The notes: generated by a model not told the origin, from the letters alone. A DNA stretch of 49,066 nucleotides from Defluviitaleaceae bacterium (GCA_009785605.1 WQVY01000009.1:1-49066), one strand, 5' to 3'; positions 8,123-16,830 are shown, numbered from the stretch's first letter. Made by a program: numbers and translations.

Positions 8123-8818
8123 TTATACCTTGACTTTGTAGGGGAAAAATTTCGCAAACAACGCCATATAACCCGGCAGTGCATCCACCGTGGTATGGTA
8201 AAAGGGGAACGTACTGTGGCTACATTTTTGCATTTGTTGCCCGTCAATCGTATACACTTTACCATGTTTGCAGCTTGCGTTGCAGGACGTACAATTTCCG
8301 CCTTCAAATGTGAAGGCGCTTTTTATGTGGCTTGGGGCGCTCTCTATATACGCCATGTGCTTGTCTACTTTGTTTAGGAAGAAGCGGAAGTAGATTTCGC
8401 CATTGGAATGGATATAAAGGCGCGCTGCAACGGGCCTACTTTTTGTTCCTGTTTTGCCGTATACAATCATCATGTGACTCCATGTTAGCCCGCTTGTGAT
8501 TATATTTTCGCAGTCATAGCCAGCATCGTTCATTGCCTTGTCGAATGCTACTATGAAGGCTTTGTCTGATTCGGAAATGTGCTCGCATCTTCTTTCGGCC
8601 AGTAGCTCTGCCATGGTGGTTGGGGCGTGGTTTTTTAGGATATCGTCGGCTACCTCGCTTATGGTTTTACCTGTGTGATAATAAATCCACTTATATAAAT
8701 CGGGTTTGCTGTCTATTATGTCTTTTCCTACTGCATCATAAAGATATTTACGGTATTCGTTAACGGGGTGGTTGCCCCATGATATTTCTGTGGCTGGTGA
8801 GATAAGCTCCTTACTCAT
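8123..8818 (-). CDS. Conserved protein with C-terminal cysteine cluster, function unknown
   Basis: A 231-residue soluble protein. The N-terminal part is helical. The C-terminal part has CTSCNASCKHGKVYTIDG followed by QKCSH at about residues 175-200, a probable zinc site. The last 30 residues (FYHTTVDALPGYMALF) resemble a small conserved tail seen in clostridial proteins of unknown role. The start codon follows AAAGGAAG. Only two bases separate it from the stop of the upstream MerR gene (8821-9810), so both lie in one operon and it is a likely target or partner of that regulator. Confidence 0.6.
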   Translation of the reverse strand: MSKELISPATEISWGNHPVNEYRKYLYDAVGKDIIDSKPDLYKWIYYHTGKTISEVADDILKNHAPTTMAELLAERRCEHISESDKAFIVAFDKAMNDAGYDCENIITSGLTWSHMMIVYGKTGTKSRPVAARLYIHSNGEIYFRFFLNKVDKHMAYIESAPSHIKSAFTFEGGNCTSCNASCKHGKVYTIDGQQMQKCSHSTFPFYHTTVDALPGYMALFAKFFPYKVKV

Positions 8819-8820
8819 GT

Positions 8821-9810
8821 CTACTTCCTTTCTTTTATGGGGACTAGTAAATCAAGTTGCAGTCCGTCACTTTGAGCTGATTTTATGCGGTTGGTATAAT
8901 TCAATGTTTCTTCAAGGCAGCCCCACTGGTTTGGATTGTTCCAATCGCCGTTAAACTCGTATTTTGCGTTAGACAAGACCCACTTCATCAGCCATCCCCA
9001 TTCTTCGAATGCGCCGGCGGGAATCATATGTGCCGCGTACAACCCGCCACAAAAATATTTTTTTGTAAATGGTGCAGGTACAGTAAAGCCATCGGGGATG
9101 GTAACCCACATCTCATATCCATGGGCACCTGTTGGGTCAGATTCAAGAGGGTTGGGTGCGTTGAAGCCGTAATGCCGCAAGTCAGGTTTTAATTGTGGCA
9201 GGTTATTGTCCAGCACAAACTTGGTAATAGCTTGGCCTACGTGTTGTTCTGGTTCTTCTCCTTCAAACTGATATGCGGCGACTTCGGATGGGGGTAGGTA
9301 AATAACCCGTACGTCCTTGTCGGTTAACTTGTTTAGCTTTTCGCTTGCTTGATTAAGCTCACTTATGCTTTTTTCCTCATGTATTATATTTCTGGGAAAC
9401 GAAACACTGTCAACAACTGCAAATACGGAACTATCACCAAGAAAGTCCAACTGTAAGCGCATGTTTGCTTTCTCATACAACTCGTGGACAAGGCGACTAA
9501 GTATGGACTTAACTGTTGCTAAAGCAGTTATTTGTTCGTCCAGCTCGCTTATATTGCGCTCGAATATGTCTATGACACATACGGCATCACTATTGCTAAA
9601 AATCTCGTGTATTTGCTTTACAGGAACACGAAGCTTACGCAATATAATTATTTGGCGAAGCCGGCGTATTGTTTCTTCGTCGTATGCTCTGTAGGTGTAG
9701 TTTTCCATGCGGTTGCTGTTAATCAATCCTATTTGTTCATAATAGCGTAATGTTCGGCTTGATACACCAAGGCTTTTTGCTACTGTGCTAATGGGCTGGA
9801 GTTGGTTCAT
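8821..9810 (-). CDS. MerR-family regulator with GyrI-like effector domain
   Basis: A 329-residue MerR-type activator. The HTH occupies residues 1-70 (STVAKSLGVSSRTLRYYEQ, YRAYDEETIRRLRQIIILRKLRVPVKQ), then a coiled coil to about residue 120. A GyrI/BmrR-like ligand-binding domain follows to the end (EVAAYQFEGEEP ... GYEMWVTIP ... GGLYAAHMI). It is a clear paralogue of the larger regulator at 6496-8040. The ATG at 9810 follows AAAAAGGAGG. An upstream in-frame start at 9882 would run through the promoter and terminator and is rejected. Confidence 0.87.
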   Translation of the reverse strand: MNQLQPISTVAKSLGVSSRTLRYYEQIGLINSNRMENYTYRAYDEETIRRLRQIIILRKLRVPVKQIHEIFSNSDAVCVIDIFERNISELDEQITALATVKSILSRLVHELYEKANMRLQLDFLGDSSVFAVVDSVSFPRNIIHEEKSISELNQASEKLNKLTDKDVRVIYLPPSEVAAYQFEGEEPEQHVGQAITKFVLDNNLPQLKPDLRHYGFNAPNPLESDPTGAHGYEMWVTIPDGFTVPAPFTKKYFCGGLYAAHMIPAGAFEEWGWLMKWVLSNAKYEFNGDWNNPNQWGCLEETLNYTNRIKSAQSDGLQLDLLVPIKERK

Positions 9811-9836
9811 TGGGTACGCCTCCTTTTTGTATTTAT

Positions 9837-9867
9837 AATATAATGGTTGACGCGGTTGTCGTGTCAA
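9837..9867 (-). promoter_or_regulatory. MerR-type autoregulatory promoter with 19-bp spacer and dyad
   Basis: On the minus strand TTGACA (9867-9862) and TATATT (9842-9837) are 19 bp apart. An inverted repeat TTGAC-N11-GTCAA spans from the -35 box into the spacer. This is the expected layout of a MerR operator. The -35 box directly abuts the T-tract of the Hsp70-cluster terminator. Confidence 0.65.
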
Positions 9868-9923
9868 TAAAAAATTGCCCAAACGGAAAAATCATTTATA
9901 CATGATGTTTTCCATTTGAGCAA
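9866..9923 (-). terminator. Strong terminator of the Hsp70 cluster
   Basis: TTGCTCAAATGGAAAA and TTTTCCGTTTGGGCAA (minus-strand sense) form a long stem with few mismatches, followed at once by TTTTTTATT. It closes the minus-strand transcript that includes the Hsp70-vWA gene and separates it from the MerR promoter. Confidence 0.85.
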
Positions 9924-9967
9924 TATTTTAGAAATTACAACGGATTAGTCCAAAATAACATTACATA

Positions 9968-12043
9968 CTACAGCCGTATTAGCTCTGCGATACTCATGGC
10001 GATATTGTCCAAGATGTCAAAGAACTTGTCGTTTAAGTCATAAAACTTGCCATTGGGCTTGGTTAGTGGGTCGTATGCGTCTATGCTTTCCCTGTCTTTG
10101 CGGGCTACTACGTATGTGATAACGCTCCGCTCTGCAAGCATGTTGCATACGTCTGCTACAGATTTGCCGCTTACTGTTGGTACATGTGGCGGTGCGTCTG
10201 TTATTAGGATAAAAATGTTCTTGGCTATCCCTTCTTCGCGGTGAGATTTTAGTAGCTCAACCCCGGTTTCCAGCGCGTCCAAGGAAGATTCTGGTATGTC
10301 TCCGCCATAGGTGCGTGGGATGTTTTTCACTTGTTTTTGGAATTTTGGTACGTCGTCTGTGAAGTTGTACACGCTGGGTTTTTCGTTTTCGCCTAAGTCA
10401 CCAAAACCTATAAGACCTAGCTTGTACGCGGCACCTTTTGAGGCCAGTATTGATGAAAATTCTATTGCCCTATCTTTTACACCGTTAATATAGGTGTCCA
10501 TAGATCCGGTGGTGTCTATCAAGAATACGACGTTTACCTTATCGCTGCCACCAGCGGACTTTGGCGGTGGCGGTGCAGCTGGCTTAGAACGGTCAAACTC
10601 CGCGCGCTCTGCGCGGCCGGTGGCCAAATCTTTTACATATACTTCGAAGATATTGTTTTCGTCTATGGCGTATGTGATTTCTAGTTGGGTGACGCCAGTC
10701 AACCCCGAAAGTGCTACTGTGCCAATATATTTGCGGGCATCTTCGTTGCCTTGTTCCCACTGATATACATCTACATTTACGCGGCTTGCCCCGGACATAG
10801 ACGCAAAATTACTGTCGCTGAATTTGCTGGGGATGGGGCTACCCATGGGTATGATGGGGATGGCTTGGCGCTCCATGGTTGCGATATTGGTTACGGCCTC
10901 TGTCCCAAATACTTGGCGGGTAATTTGCCCTACGCGTACTTGCCTATCTGGCAGGTGAATCAGGTAGTTGTATATGCTTGCGCCCATTGCCACGCTCTTG
11001 GCTGGGTCTGTAGCGCGGTATGGCTCTTTTAGGTAACCGGCAACCATGCGGCGCACCATGGGTATCAAAGTAGAGCCGCCTACTAATACCACCTTGGAAA
11101 CTTCGTCTGTATGGATATCTGCACGCTTTAGGGCTTCTTCTATTATGTCGCGGCTGCGGTCAACATATTTGCGTATCATCGCTTCGAACTCTTCGCGGGT
11201 GATTTCTGCGTTTAAGTTTTTGGGTACGCCGTCTACTATAACTAGCGGGTTGATGCGTACAGATACTTTGTTTGTGCCTGATAATTTTTTCTTGGTCTGC
11301 TCTGCTTCTTGCCTCAGTTTTTGCATTACGCGCTTGCGCTCTGCTGTGTCTAGACTGTCTAGGTCCACGCCGGTTTGCTCCGTAAAAGTGGACTTCATCC
11401 AGCGCACTAGCTCTGCGTCAAAATCGTCGCCGCCTAGGTTCATGTCGCCTACATCTGATAGTTCTTGGAAGATTTCTTGCCCGTTTTCGTCTAAAGATAC
11501 ACGCAATACACAAGCATCGAATGTACCGCCGCCCAGGTCATATACAAGCAGGGTTTGGGCATAGTTTTGGCGGTAGCCGTATTCTATTGCCGCCGCTAGT
11601 GGCTCGCTAAGCAGGTGCACATTTGTAAACCCTGCTATAAGGCCCGCTTGCTTGGTTGCGAAAATTTGCCTGTCGTTGAAGTACGCGGGGTGGGTGATTA
11701 CTACTTCGTCGAAACGTTCGCCTGCTTGGGCCTCGGCAGCTTGCTTTAGCTTGCGCAAAATTGCAGCACTTACCTCTTCTGGGGATTTTTCGCCGGTGCT
11801 TACAAATACCATTTCGCCGCTGCCCATCATACGCTTTACAGACATTATTGTGCTTTCTGGGTAAATAATAGCCCCTGCCTTTGCTTCTGCGCCTACTATT
11901 ACACCTTCGTCGTGGTAGCATACTACGCTTGGTAGTATTTCGTCTGTACCGTCTATTTTTACTACGTCTAGCTGGTCGTTCTTGTCGTTGTAAATGATTG
12001 CTACTGAGTTTGTTGTTCCTAAGTCTATGCCTAGATATGCCAT
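9968..12043 (-). CDS. Hsp70/DnaK-like ATPase fused to a von Willebrand factor A domain
   Basis: A 691-residue protein. The Hsp70 nucleotide-binding domain is complete: phosphate-1 loop GIDLGTTNS near residue 4, phosphate-2 loop VYDLGGGTFD, and the adenosine motif VVLVGGSTLIP. A short beta-type substrate-binding region follows (about 385-485) without the helical lid of DnaK. A proline-rich linker (KPAAPPPPKS) leads to a vWA domain from residue 501 to the end, with the MIDAS metal motif DTTGSM at 510-515 and a second conserved Asp in LITDAPPH. I infer an ATP-driven client-binding protein whose vWA part recognises partners through a metal ion. It is the last gene of the cluster, just before the terminator. 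Confidence 0.92.
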   Translation of the reverse strand: MAYLGIDLGTTNSVAIIYNDKNDQLDVVKIDGTDEILPSVVCYHDEGVIVGAEAKAGAIIYPESTIMSVKRMMGSGEMVFVSTGEKSPEEVSAAILRKLKQAAEAQAGERFDEVVITHPAYFNDRQIFATKQAGLIAGFTNVHLLSEPLAAAIEYGYRQNYAQTLLVYDLGGGTFDACVLRVSLDENGQEIFQELSDVGDMNLGGDDFDAELVRWMKSTFTEQTGVDLDSLDTAERKRVMQKLRQEAEQTKKKLSGTNKVSVRINPLVIVDGVPKNLNAEITREEFEAMIRKYVDRSRDIIEEALKRADIHTDEVSKVVLVGGSTLIPMVRRMVAGYLKEPYRATDPAKSVAMGASIYNYLIHLPDRQVRVGQITRQVFGTEAVTNIATMERQAIPIIPMGSPIPSKFSDSNFASMSGASRVNVDVYQWEQGNEDARKYIGTVALSGLTGVTQLEITYAIDENNIFEVYVKDLATGRAERAEFDRSKPAAPPPPKSAGGSDKVNVVFLIDTTGSMDTYINGVKDRAIEFSSILASKGAAYKLGLIGFGDLGENEKPSVYNFTDDVPKFQKQVKNIPRTYGGDIPESSLDALETGVELLKSHREEGIAKNIFILITDAPPHVPTVSGKSVADVCNMLAERSVITYVVARKDRESIDAYDPLTKPNGKFYDLNDKFFDILDNIAMSIAELIRL

Positions 12044-12067
12044 GTGTTTTCCTCCTTATTCTGAGCT

Positions 12068-12631
12068 TTACAGGTGTGATGTATCGTTTTCCAGCACTAT
12101 ACCGAATGTGCCGTCATCACGTTGTTTAAACATGTGGATAGCCGTGTTGCCTATGGCAAACCGCTTTTTGTCCGTTATGGGAAGTTCGAGCAATCCACAA
12201 ATAATAGCGCGCATCGTCCCATGGTGGCCGACTATAAAAATATTCTCTTTTCCACATGCGATAATTTCTTTTAAGTATCCTTGTACTTGCGCAAAATATG
12301 CTGGCGTACGTGCCTCTAGAAATTTATTAAAGGCGGCGAGGGTTTTTGCGTCATTTATGCTTTTGCCCTCAAACTCGCCAAAGCTAGATTCCCGTAGTAG
12401 CGGCGAGGTAATCATCTCTACATTGTGGCGTGAATTAATTATCTCTGCTGTTTTTCGTGCACGGAGCAGGTCGCTTGTGTAGATGATATCGCATGGCTCG
12501 TTTGCCAGCCTTGCCGCCAACTTTTCTGCCTGTTGTATGCCAGTCTGGTTAAGCTCTATATCTCTGGAGCCTTGCGGCTTGCGTTCACGGTTCCAGTCTG
12601 TTTCGCCATGGCGTATGGTTGTTATTCTCAT
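12068..12631 (-). CDS. Histidine phosphatase (phosphoglycerate mutase-like) family
   Basis: A 187-residue enzyme with the RHG motif at its N-terminus (TIRHGETDWN), a conserved Arg (LLRARKTAEII), the acid residue in LLRESSFGEFEGK and the second catalytic His in VGHHGTMRA. Members include cobalamin, sugar-phosphate and protein phosphatases; the substrate is not evident. Its ATG overlaps the stop codon of the upstream Hsp70 gene by four bases (ATGA), so translation is coupled and it probably works with the Hsp70 proteins. Length is normal for the family. Confidence 0.88.
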   Translation of the reverse strand: MRITTIRHGETDWNRERKPQGSRDIELNQTGIQQAEKLAARLANEPCDIIYTSDLLRARKTAEIINSRHNVEMITSPLLRESSFGEFEGKSINDAKTLAAFNKFLEARTPAYFAQVQGYLKEIIACGKENIFIVGHHGTMRAIICGLLELPITDKKRFAIGNTAIHMFKQRDDGTFGIVLENDTSHL

Positions 12632-14307
12632 CCGCCCACCTCGGCCTTCTTAAACCTATCCGGGTCAAAACTTTCCCTAAAACCACTAGCCGGGAACTCC
12701 GCACCAAAACCCATATCCTCCACCATACCACGCACCAGCCCGCCTTCTTCTTCCACCATTAGCGTAACTTTTAGCTTAGTCTTGCCGCTGGGGCGCACTG
12801 GCAGCCCTTTTATAGAAACCTCGCCTATGGTTTTACAAGCTTCGTATGGGTCGTTGGCGTCAATTCGCTCAAGTATCTTCAAATCAAGCCCAGACATTTC
12901 CTCTGGCGTGGCACCAGAAAGTGTGAACACATGGCTTTTCTTGGCCAGTGCGAAAGAAGTCCCGCGCCGTATCATGGGGAAGAAGCTCTTGCGCGTGCCG
13001 CTGGCAAGCTCCAGCCCGATATCATGGCTGACGGTAACTTCAAACTCTACAGACATCTTTGGCGCGGCTGCGGTACCGGGACTGCTATCGGCCCCAGCCC
13101 CAGTTTTCTCGGACTCAACATCCGGGCTTGCCAATAATCCCATTTTCATGGCGGCGTAATAGGTCGCCCCAAGCGAAATATCCAGCGCTGGCCTTTCCGA
13201 TGAATAAATTTTGTCCTTGTCGCCAAAAATATCTAAAAGCATTTCCCGCACCCATGGCATCTGGGACGAGCCACCGCCTACAAGCACCCTGTTTATATCG
13301 TTGGGTGTGAGGCTGCCGGTGTATGTCTCGCGCAGTGCCTTGAGTACTAACTTGCGGGTTTTATCTATGAAAGGATGGATGAGATCATGAAATTCTTCAC
13401 GGGTGATTTGTTCAACGAAGGGCGGTATGCAGAACGTGAATGGGATGCGGAAACGCTGGACACCAGTGAGCCGTTCCTTGGCTTCCCTGGCCCGCGCAAC
13501 CAGCTCAACTTGATTTTCTATAGCCAACTCGGTCGCGTGTACCCCGGTTTTGGTTTTTATTAAGTCGCCGCACATGGCAATTAGGACGGTATCTACATCG
13601 TCGCCGCCATGATGAGCCTCGCCGCCTTGGCTTATTACTTGCAGTTTTATGCGGGCGTCGTTACGCTCTGTTACATGGAATATTGTAATATCTAGCGTGC
13701 CGCCGCCAAAGTCGAAGACCATAATCCGCTCGTCCTGCTCTAACTGGCGGCGGAAATTGTACTCTAGGGCCGCCGCGTTGGGTTCCTTGATAAGGCAGAT
13801 TAGTTGCTGTTTAAGCCCTGCCATTTCACATGCCCGCACGGTGGCCTTTTGCGCGGCATCATCAAAGTCATATGGCACAGATACTACCAAGCCGGCTATT
13901 TCAGCCTTGGGGTTCATGCTCTGGGCATGGCTAACCAGCTCCTGCAATATCTTTGCGGAGATTTCTTCTGGGAGATAGTCCTTGCCGCCAAGGCTTACTG
14001 TTTCGTTTGTACCCATCTTGCGCTTTATAGAGCGGATTGTTGTCTCTGGGTAGATTTTCATGCTGCGGTAGGCTTCGTCGCCTATTACCCACTCGTCATG
14101 GTCATCGTCTGGGCGGTATTGCACTACCGAGGGTAGCGGTATTTTGCCAAAGCCGTTGCTTATGTCTATAGGCTCTGGCCGCCCGGCTTGGTTGTCCCAG
14201 TACGAGATTACGGAGTTTGTCGTACCCAGGTCTATGCCTAGGATGTACCAATCTTCTGGATACTTGCCGGTTTCTTCTATTTGCTTGCGGTAGGTTTCCC
14301 AGTTCAT
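12628..14307 (-). CDS. Hsp70/DnaK-like protein without lid domain
   Basis: A 559-residue protein with intact ATPase motifs: GIDLGTTNS at about residue 24, FDFGGGTLD at about 199, and VLVGGGSSQMP in the adenosine motif. A leader MNWETYRKQIEETGKYPEDW precedes the domain and resembles the leader of the degenerate paralogue at 15224-16807, so the two arose by duplication. The C-terminal 150 residues form a beta-type region (GLELASGTRKSFFP ... ISIKGLPVRPSGKTKLKV) with no helical lid. The ATG follows AAGAAGG. It is the first of three genes downstream of a palindromic repeat that splits the cluster. Confidence 0.88.
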   Translation of the reverse strand: MNWETYRKQIEETGKYPEDWYILGIDLGTTNSVISYWDNQAGRPEPIDISNGFGKIPLPSVVQYRPDDDHDEWVIGDEAYRSMKIYPETTIRSIKRKMGTNETVSLGGKDYLPEEISAKILQELVSHAQSMNPKAEIAGLVVSVPYDFDDAAQKATVRACEMAGLKQQLICLIKEPNAAALEYNFRRQLEQDERIMVFDFGGGTLDITIFHVTERNDARIKLQVISQGGEAHHGGDDVDTVLIAMCGDLIKTKTGVHATELAIENQVELVARAREAKERLTGVQRFRIPFTFCIPPFVEQITREEFHDLIHPFIDKTRKLVLKALRETYTGSLTPNDINRVLVGGGSSQMPWVREMLLDIFGDKDKIYSSERPALDISLGATYYAAMKMGLLASPDVESEKTGAGADSSPGTAAAPKMSVEFEVTVSHDIGLELASGTRKSFFPMIRRGTSFALAKKSHVFTLSGATPEEMSGLDLKILERIDANDPYEACKTIGEVSIKGLPVRPSGKTKLKVTLMVEEEGGLVRGMVEDMGFGAEFPASGFRESFDPDRFKKAEVGG

Positions 14308-14337
14308 GCATGCACCTTCTTCTTGTGTTGAGTGTAA

Positions 14338-14435
14338 TAGACTTCTCTGGAAACTTCCTCTGCGGCCAAAAAATCTTAGGCATTAGTAAGTTTTTTGGCC
14401 GCTAAATCGGAGTTTCCGGAGAAGTCAAATGTCTA
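14338..14435. repeat. Nested-palindrome repeat, full copy A
   Basis: An outer inverted repeat (GACTTCTCTGGAAACT with AGTTTCCGGAGAAGTC) encloses an inner perfect stem starting GCGGCCAAAAAA and ending TTTTTTGGCCGC around the core TAGGCATTAGTA. The same design with compensating changes recurs near 23.0 and 25.7 kb. It lies between the HEPN gene and the Hsp70 gene and touches the HEPN stop codon. It has no transposase and no open reading frame, so it is a MITE-like or REP-like element. Confidence 0.85.
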
Positions 14436-14882
14436 TGTTATTTCTAATGTTGGAAAAGAGTCTAATTCTAATGCTACATTATTGGATGTTTTTATTAACA
14501 TTTCCAGTTCGGATACGAAATATTTTTCTAGCTCTTCGCATAGTTGTTTTGCCTTTTTTGCTTGGGCTTCTGTGATTTCTGTAAAATTGTCACCAGGATA
14601 TCTTGTGTTAAAATAAAACCCTGTAAGGTATCTTGCTTTGTCTCCTATTTCGCTTGTTGTGTGGGCTTCGTCGTATGATTCTAGGATTTTCTCAACTGCA
14701 TGTGATTTCAACAGCTTATGTTCTGGATATTTTTTTACTAAAAGAGCCTTCGCGCTTTTTTCAGCAAACTGGTGGAAATGAAATACCGCGGTCCTATACC
14801 TTTTATTTTCGTATGTGAAAATAGCATCATCTAAGTCTAGTAGCGCTATGCTTCTATAATCGGCCATAGATAACTTTTCCAT
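14433..14882 (-). CDS. HEPN-domain protein (partner of MNT nucleotidyltransferase)
   Basis: A 149-residue all-helical HEPN protein. Typical features are RYRTAVFHFHQFAEKSAKALL near residue 27, SHAVEKILESYDEAH in the middle and FYFNTRYPGDN near residue 92. HEPN proteins are often RNases or toxins and are commonly encoded with a minimal nucleotidyltransferase, as here. The RX4HXY catalytic motif of the HepT branch is not obvious, so nuclease activity is uncertain. The start may be the ATG at 14882 or the one at 14867 (MADYRS); neither has an ideal ribosome site. It overlaps the MNT gene by 14-29 bp, so the two are coupled. Confidence 0.78.
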   Translation of the reverse strand: MEKLSMADYRSIALLDLDDAIFTYENKRYRTAVFHFHQFAEKSAKALLVKKYPEHKLLKSHAVEKILESYDEAHTTSEIGDKARYLTGFYFNTRYPGDNFTEITEAQAKKAKQLCEELEKYFVSELEMLIKTSNNVALELDSFPTLEIT

Positions 14883-15195
14883 CCTTTCTTATGCTTTCAA
14901 ACACTTGCGAGCCGTTTATCAATTTATTCTTATCACAATATATAAAATCCAACTCAAATTCATTTTGTGTTGTATCATAAAAATAATTTTCTATGTCACG
15001 CTTTTGCTTGATAGATAAATCTTCATCTGACACTATGCAAATATCCATGTCCGAATATTCATTGATATTGTTATTCGCAACCGAGCCAAAGAGGATTATC
15101 ATTTCGGCAGCGAATGTATGGGTCTTTATGTCAGTAAAAAGGATGTTTGCCGCATTTTTCATACGTACAAGTTTTATGTCATTATTCCTATCCAT
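14854..15195 (-). CDS. MNT-type minimal nucleotidyltransferase (antitoxin-like)
   Basis: A 113-residue protein with the nucleotidyltransferase signature GSVANNNINEYSDMDI, in which GS and the DxD pair bind metal and nucleotide. A third acidic residue is in FELDFIYCD. In characterised MntA-HepT systems such proteins transfer AMP groups to the HEPN toxin and silence it; here the pairing with the downstream HEPN gene supports the same idea. It starts 29 bp after the degenerate Hsp70 gene ends, in the same direction, so the pair lies inside the Hsp70 operon. Confidence 0.85.
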   Translation of the reverse strand: MDRNNDIKLVRMKNAANILFTDIKTHTFAAEMIILFGSVANNNINEYSDMDICIVSDEDLSIKQKRDIENYFYDTTQNEFELDFIYCDKNKLINGSQVFESIRKDGKVIYGRL

Positions 15196-15223
15196 GTTAC
15201 CTCCGCGATACTATTGCTTATAG

Positions 15224-16807
15224 CTATAACTTCACCGCAAACTCCCCAGCATAACCCGTCTTGGGAAACAACTCCCCAAAGCCCAAGTCCTCAACACTTA
15301 GCGTCATATCTGTATTGGACTTGAAATTTACGCCAAACCTCAAACGGGTTGTGCCTTTGGGGCGGGCGGGCAGCCCTGTTAGATTATAGTTGCCAAGCTG
15401 ACTTGACTCGCCGGCATATGTGCGCTGGGCCAATGTAATATTTAGCTCACCGTTTACGGGGCTATTTACCAGTATCAGTGTAGACTGGTGCTTTTGCCAC
15501 CAAAACGTACCCATCTGCGCTAGTGGAAGAAATACATCACCTGTACTTATCCCGATATCTACGTGTAGCTGGTGATTGTCCTCTATACTTACGCTGCGCC
15601 CCTTGGTTATGCCCAATATCTTTGCTGCTACATATGCAGCGCCTTCTGCAGTTACTAGCTTGGTGTTTTTGTACATACGTATTTGCGACTGCGTAAATAT
15701 GGCCGATACAGCTTCGCGGGCCCAAAGCATTTCGAAGCCACCGCCAACGCATATCACACTGCCTATATCATGGGGAGGTATTGCTTTGGCACGGGTGTTG
15801 CCAGTAGGCTCTGCACCCATGCTAAGGGTTTTTTCTAATGTGTCGCGGATAAAATCAGCAAACCGCTGGCGGTATGGCTTAATTATTACCTCTGTCTCGG
15901 CATGGGTTATGGTTTGTTGGAAGGGAGGGTACACGAAGTTGAAGTATAATTTTGCCGGCTTTGTGCGGATATTTTTTTGAAACAAGATATCTTTGTGCTG
16001 GTAGGTAAAGGCGGTTAGTTGCTCGCTTAACTGTGAATCATTATTTCCCGGGTCATAGTTGCCTGAGTCGTGTACTTGGTCTTGGTAATAAGACTCAAAC
16101 AGGCTGTAGACTTCGTCTTCCAACATACCCGTACCTATACTATCATCAAATAAACTAGACAAGCTTTTTACATTGGCATCACTGCCCGCTACATACACAC
16201 CACCACGCACTTCACGGCTACCATAGTCAAGTAGCAATACTTTTTCGTCTTTGGGTGTGCCTTGGAAATGGTGTGCTAACACGCACTCCCTGTCCGGGAT
16301 AAGCGCTATAAGTTCCTTTTCATACCCTGCATGTTTAAAAGCCCGCAGTAGTTCTTCATATGCTGCCTCGCTAAGGTAGGCCGGTATGGCGGCCACTATG
16401 CCTACAATTTCGGCTTTGGGGTTTATATTGCGCACGCTTGACAGCAGTTCTCGGATAAACAACCCCAATATGGACACAACACTTACAGGTTTACCCCCTA
16501 TATCCAGATAGTCTGAGTTGCCTAGCCGCCTGGCTAGGGACTGCAGGGTTATTTCTGTACCGGTGCCTTGGTTTAGTATGGCGTACTCGCCAAATACCCA
16601 TTCTTTTGTTTCTGGGATGTATTGCATTGCAGTGGGGATTGTAGGCTTGCCATAACCGCCGCTTGGGTCTATGGGCTCGGGCGCGTTTTCGTATAAGTTG
16701 TAGAAAGCTATCCCTGTAGAGTCGTTGCCTATGTCCAGGCCAATTATATAGTATGTTTCGTCATATTTTTCTGTCAGGGGTAGGTCTTTATAGCGTTTCC
16801 AGTTCAT
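15224..16807 (-). CDS. Degenerate Hsp70-like protein (pseudo-chaperone)
   Basis: A 527-residue protein recognisable as Hsp70 by its overall order and the retained adenosine motif SVICVGGGFEMLWAR. The ATP contacts are altered: phosphate-1 reads GLDIGNDSTG instead of DLGTTNS, and phosphate-2 reads LLDYGSREVRGG with no GGGT. It probably does not hydrolyse ATP normally and may act as a regulatory or scaffold partner. The C-terminal beta region (NYNLTGLPARPKGTTRLRFGV) is conserved with the paralogue at 12628-14307. I chose the ATG at 16807 (MNWKRYKD) because GGAG lies at good distance and the leader matches the paralogue; an ATG 12 bp upstream lacks this. Confidence 0.85.
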   Translation of the reverse strand: MNWKRYKDLPLTEKYDETYYIIGLDIGNDSTGIAFYNLYENAPEPIDPSGGYGKPTIPTAMQYIPETKEWVFGEYAILNQGTGTEITLQSLARRLGNSDYLDIGGKPVSVVSILGLFIRELLSSVRNINPKAEIVGIVAAIPAYLSEAAYEELLRAFKHAGYEKELIALIPDRECVLAHHFQGTPKDEKVLLLDYGSREVRGGVYVAGSDANVKSLSSLFDDSIGTGMLEDEVYSLFESYYQDQVHDSGNYDPGNNDSQLSEQLTAFTYQHKDILFQKNIRTKPAKLYFNFVYPPFQQTITHAETEVIIKPYRQRFADFIRDTLEKTLSMGAEPTGNTRAKAIPPHDIGSVICVGGGFEMLWAREAVSAIFTQSQIRMYKNTKLVTAEGAAYVAAKILGITKGRSVSIEDNHQLHVDIGISTGDVFLPLAQMGTFWWQKHQSTLILVNSPVNGELNITLAQRTYAGESSQLGNYNLTGLPARPKGTTRLRFGVNFKSNTDMTLSVEDLGFGELFPKTGYAGEFAVKL

Positions 16808-16830
16808 ACAAATCTCCATCCTGAGGCTTT

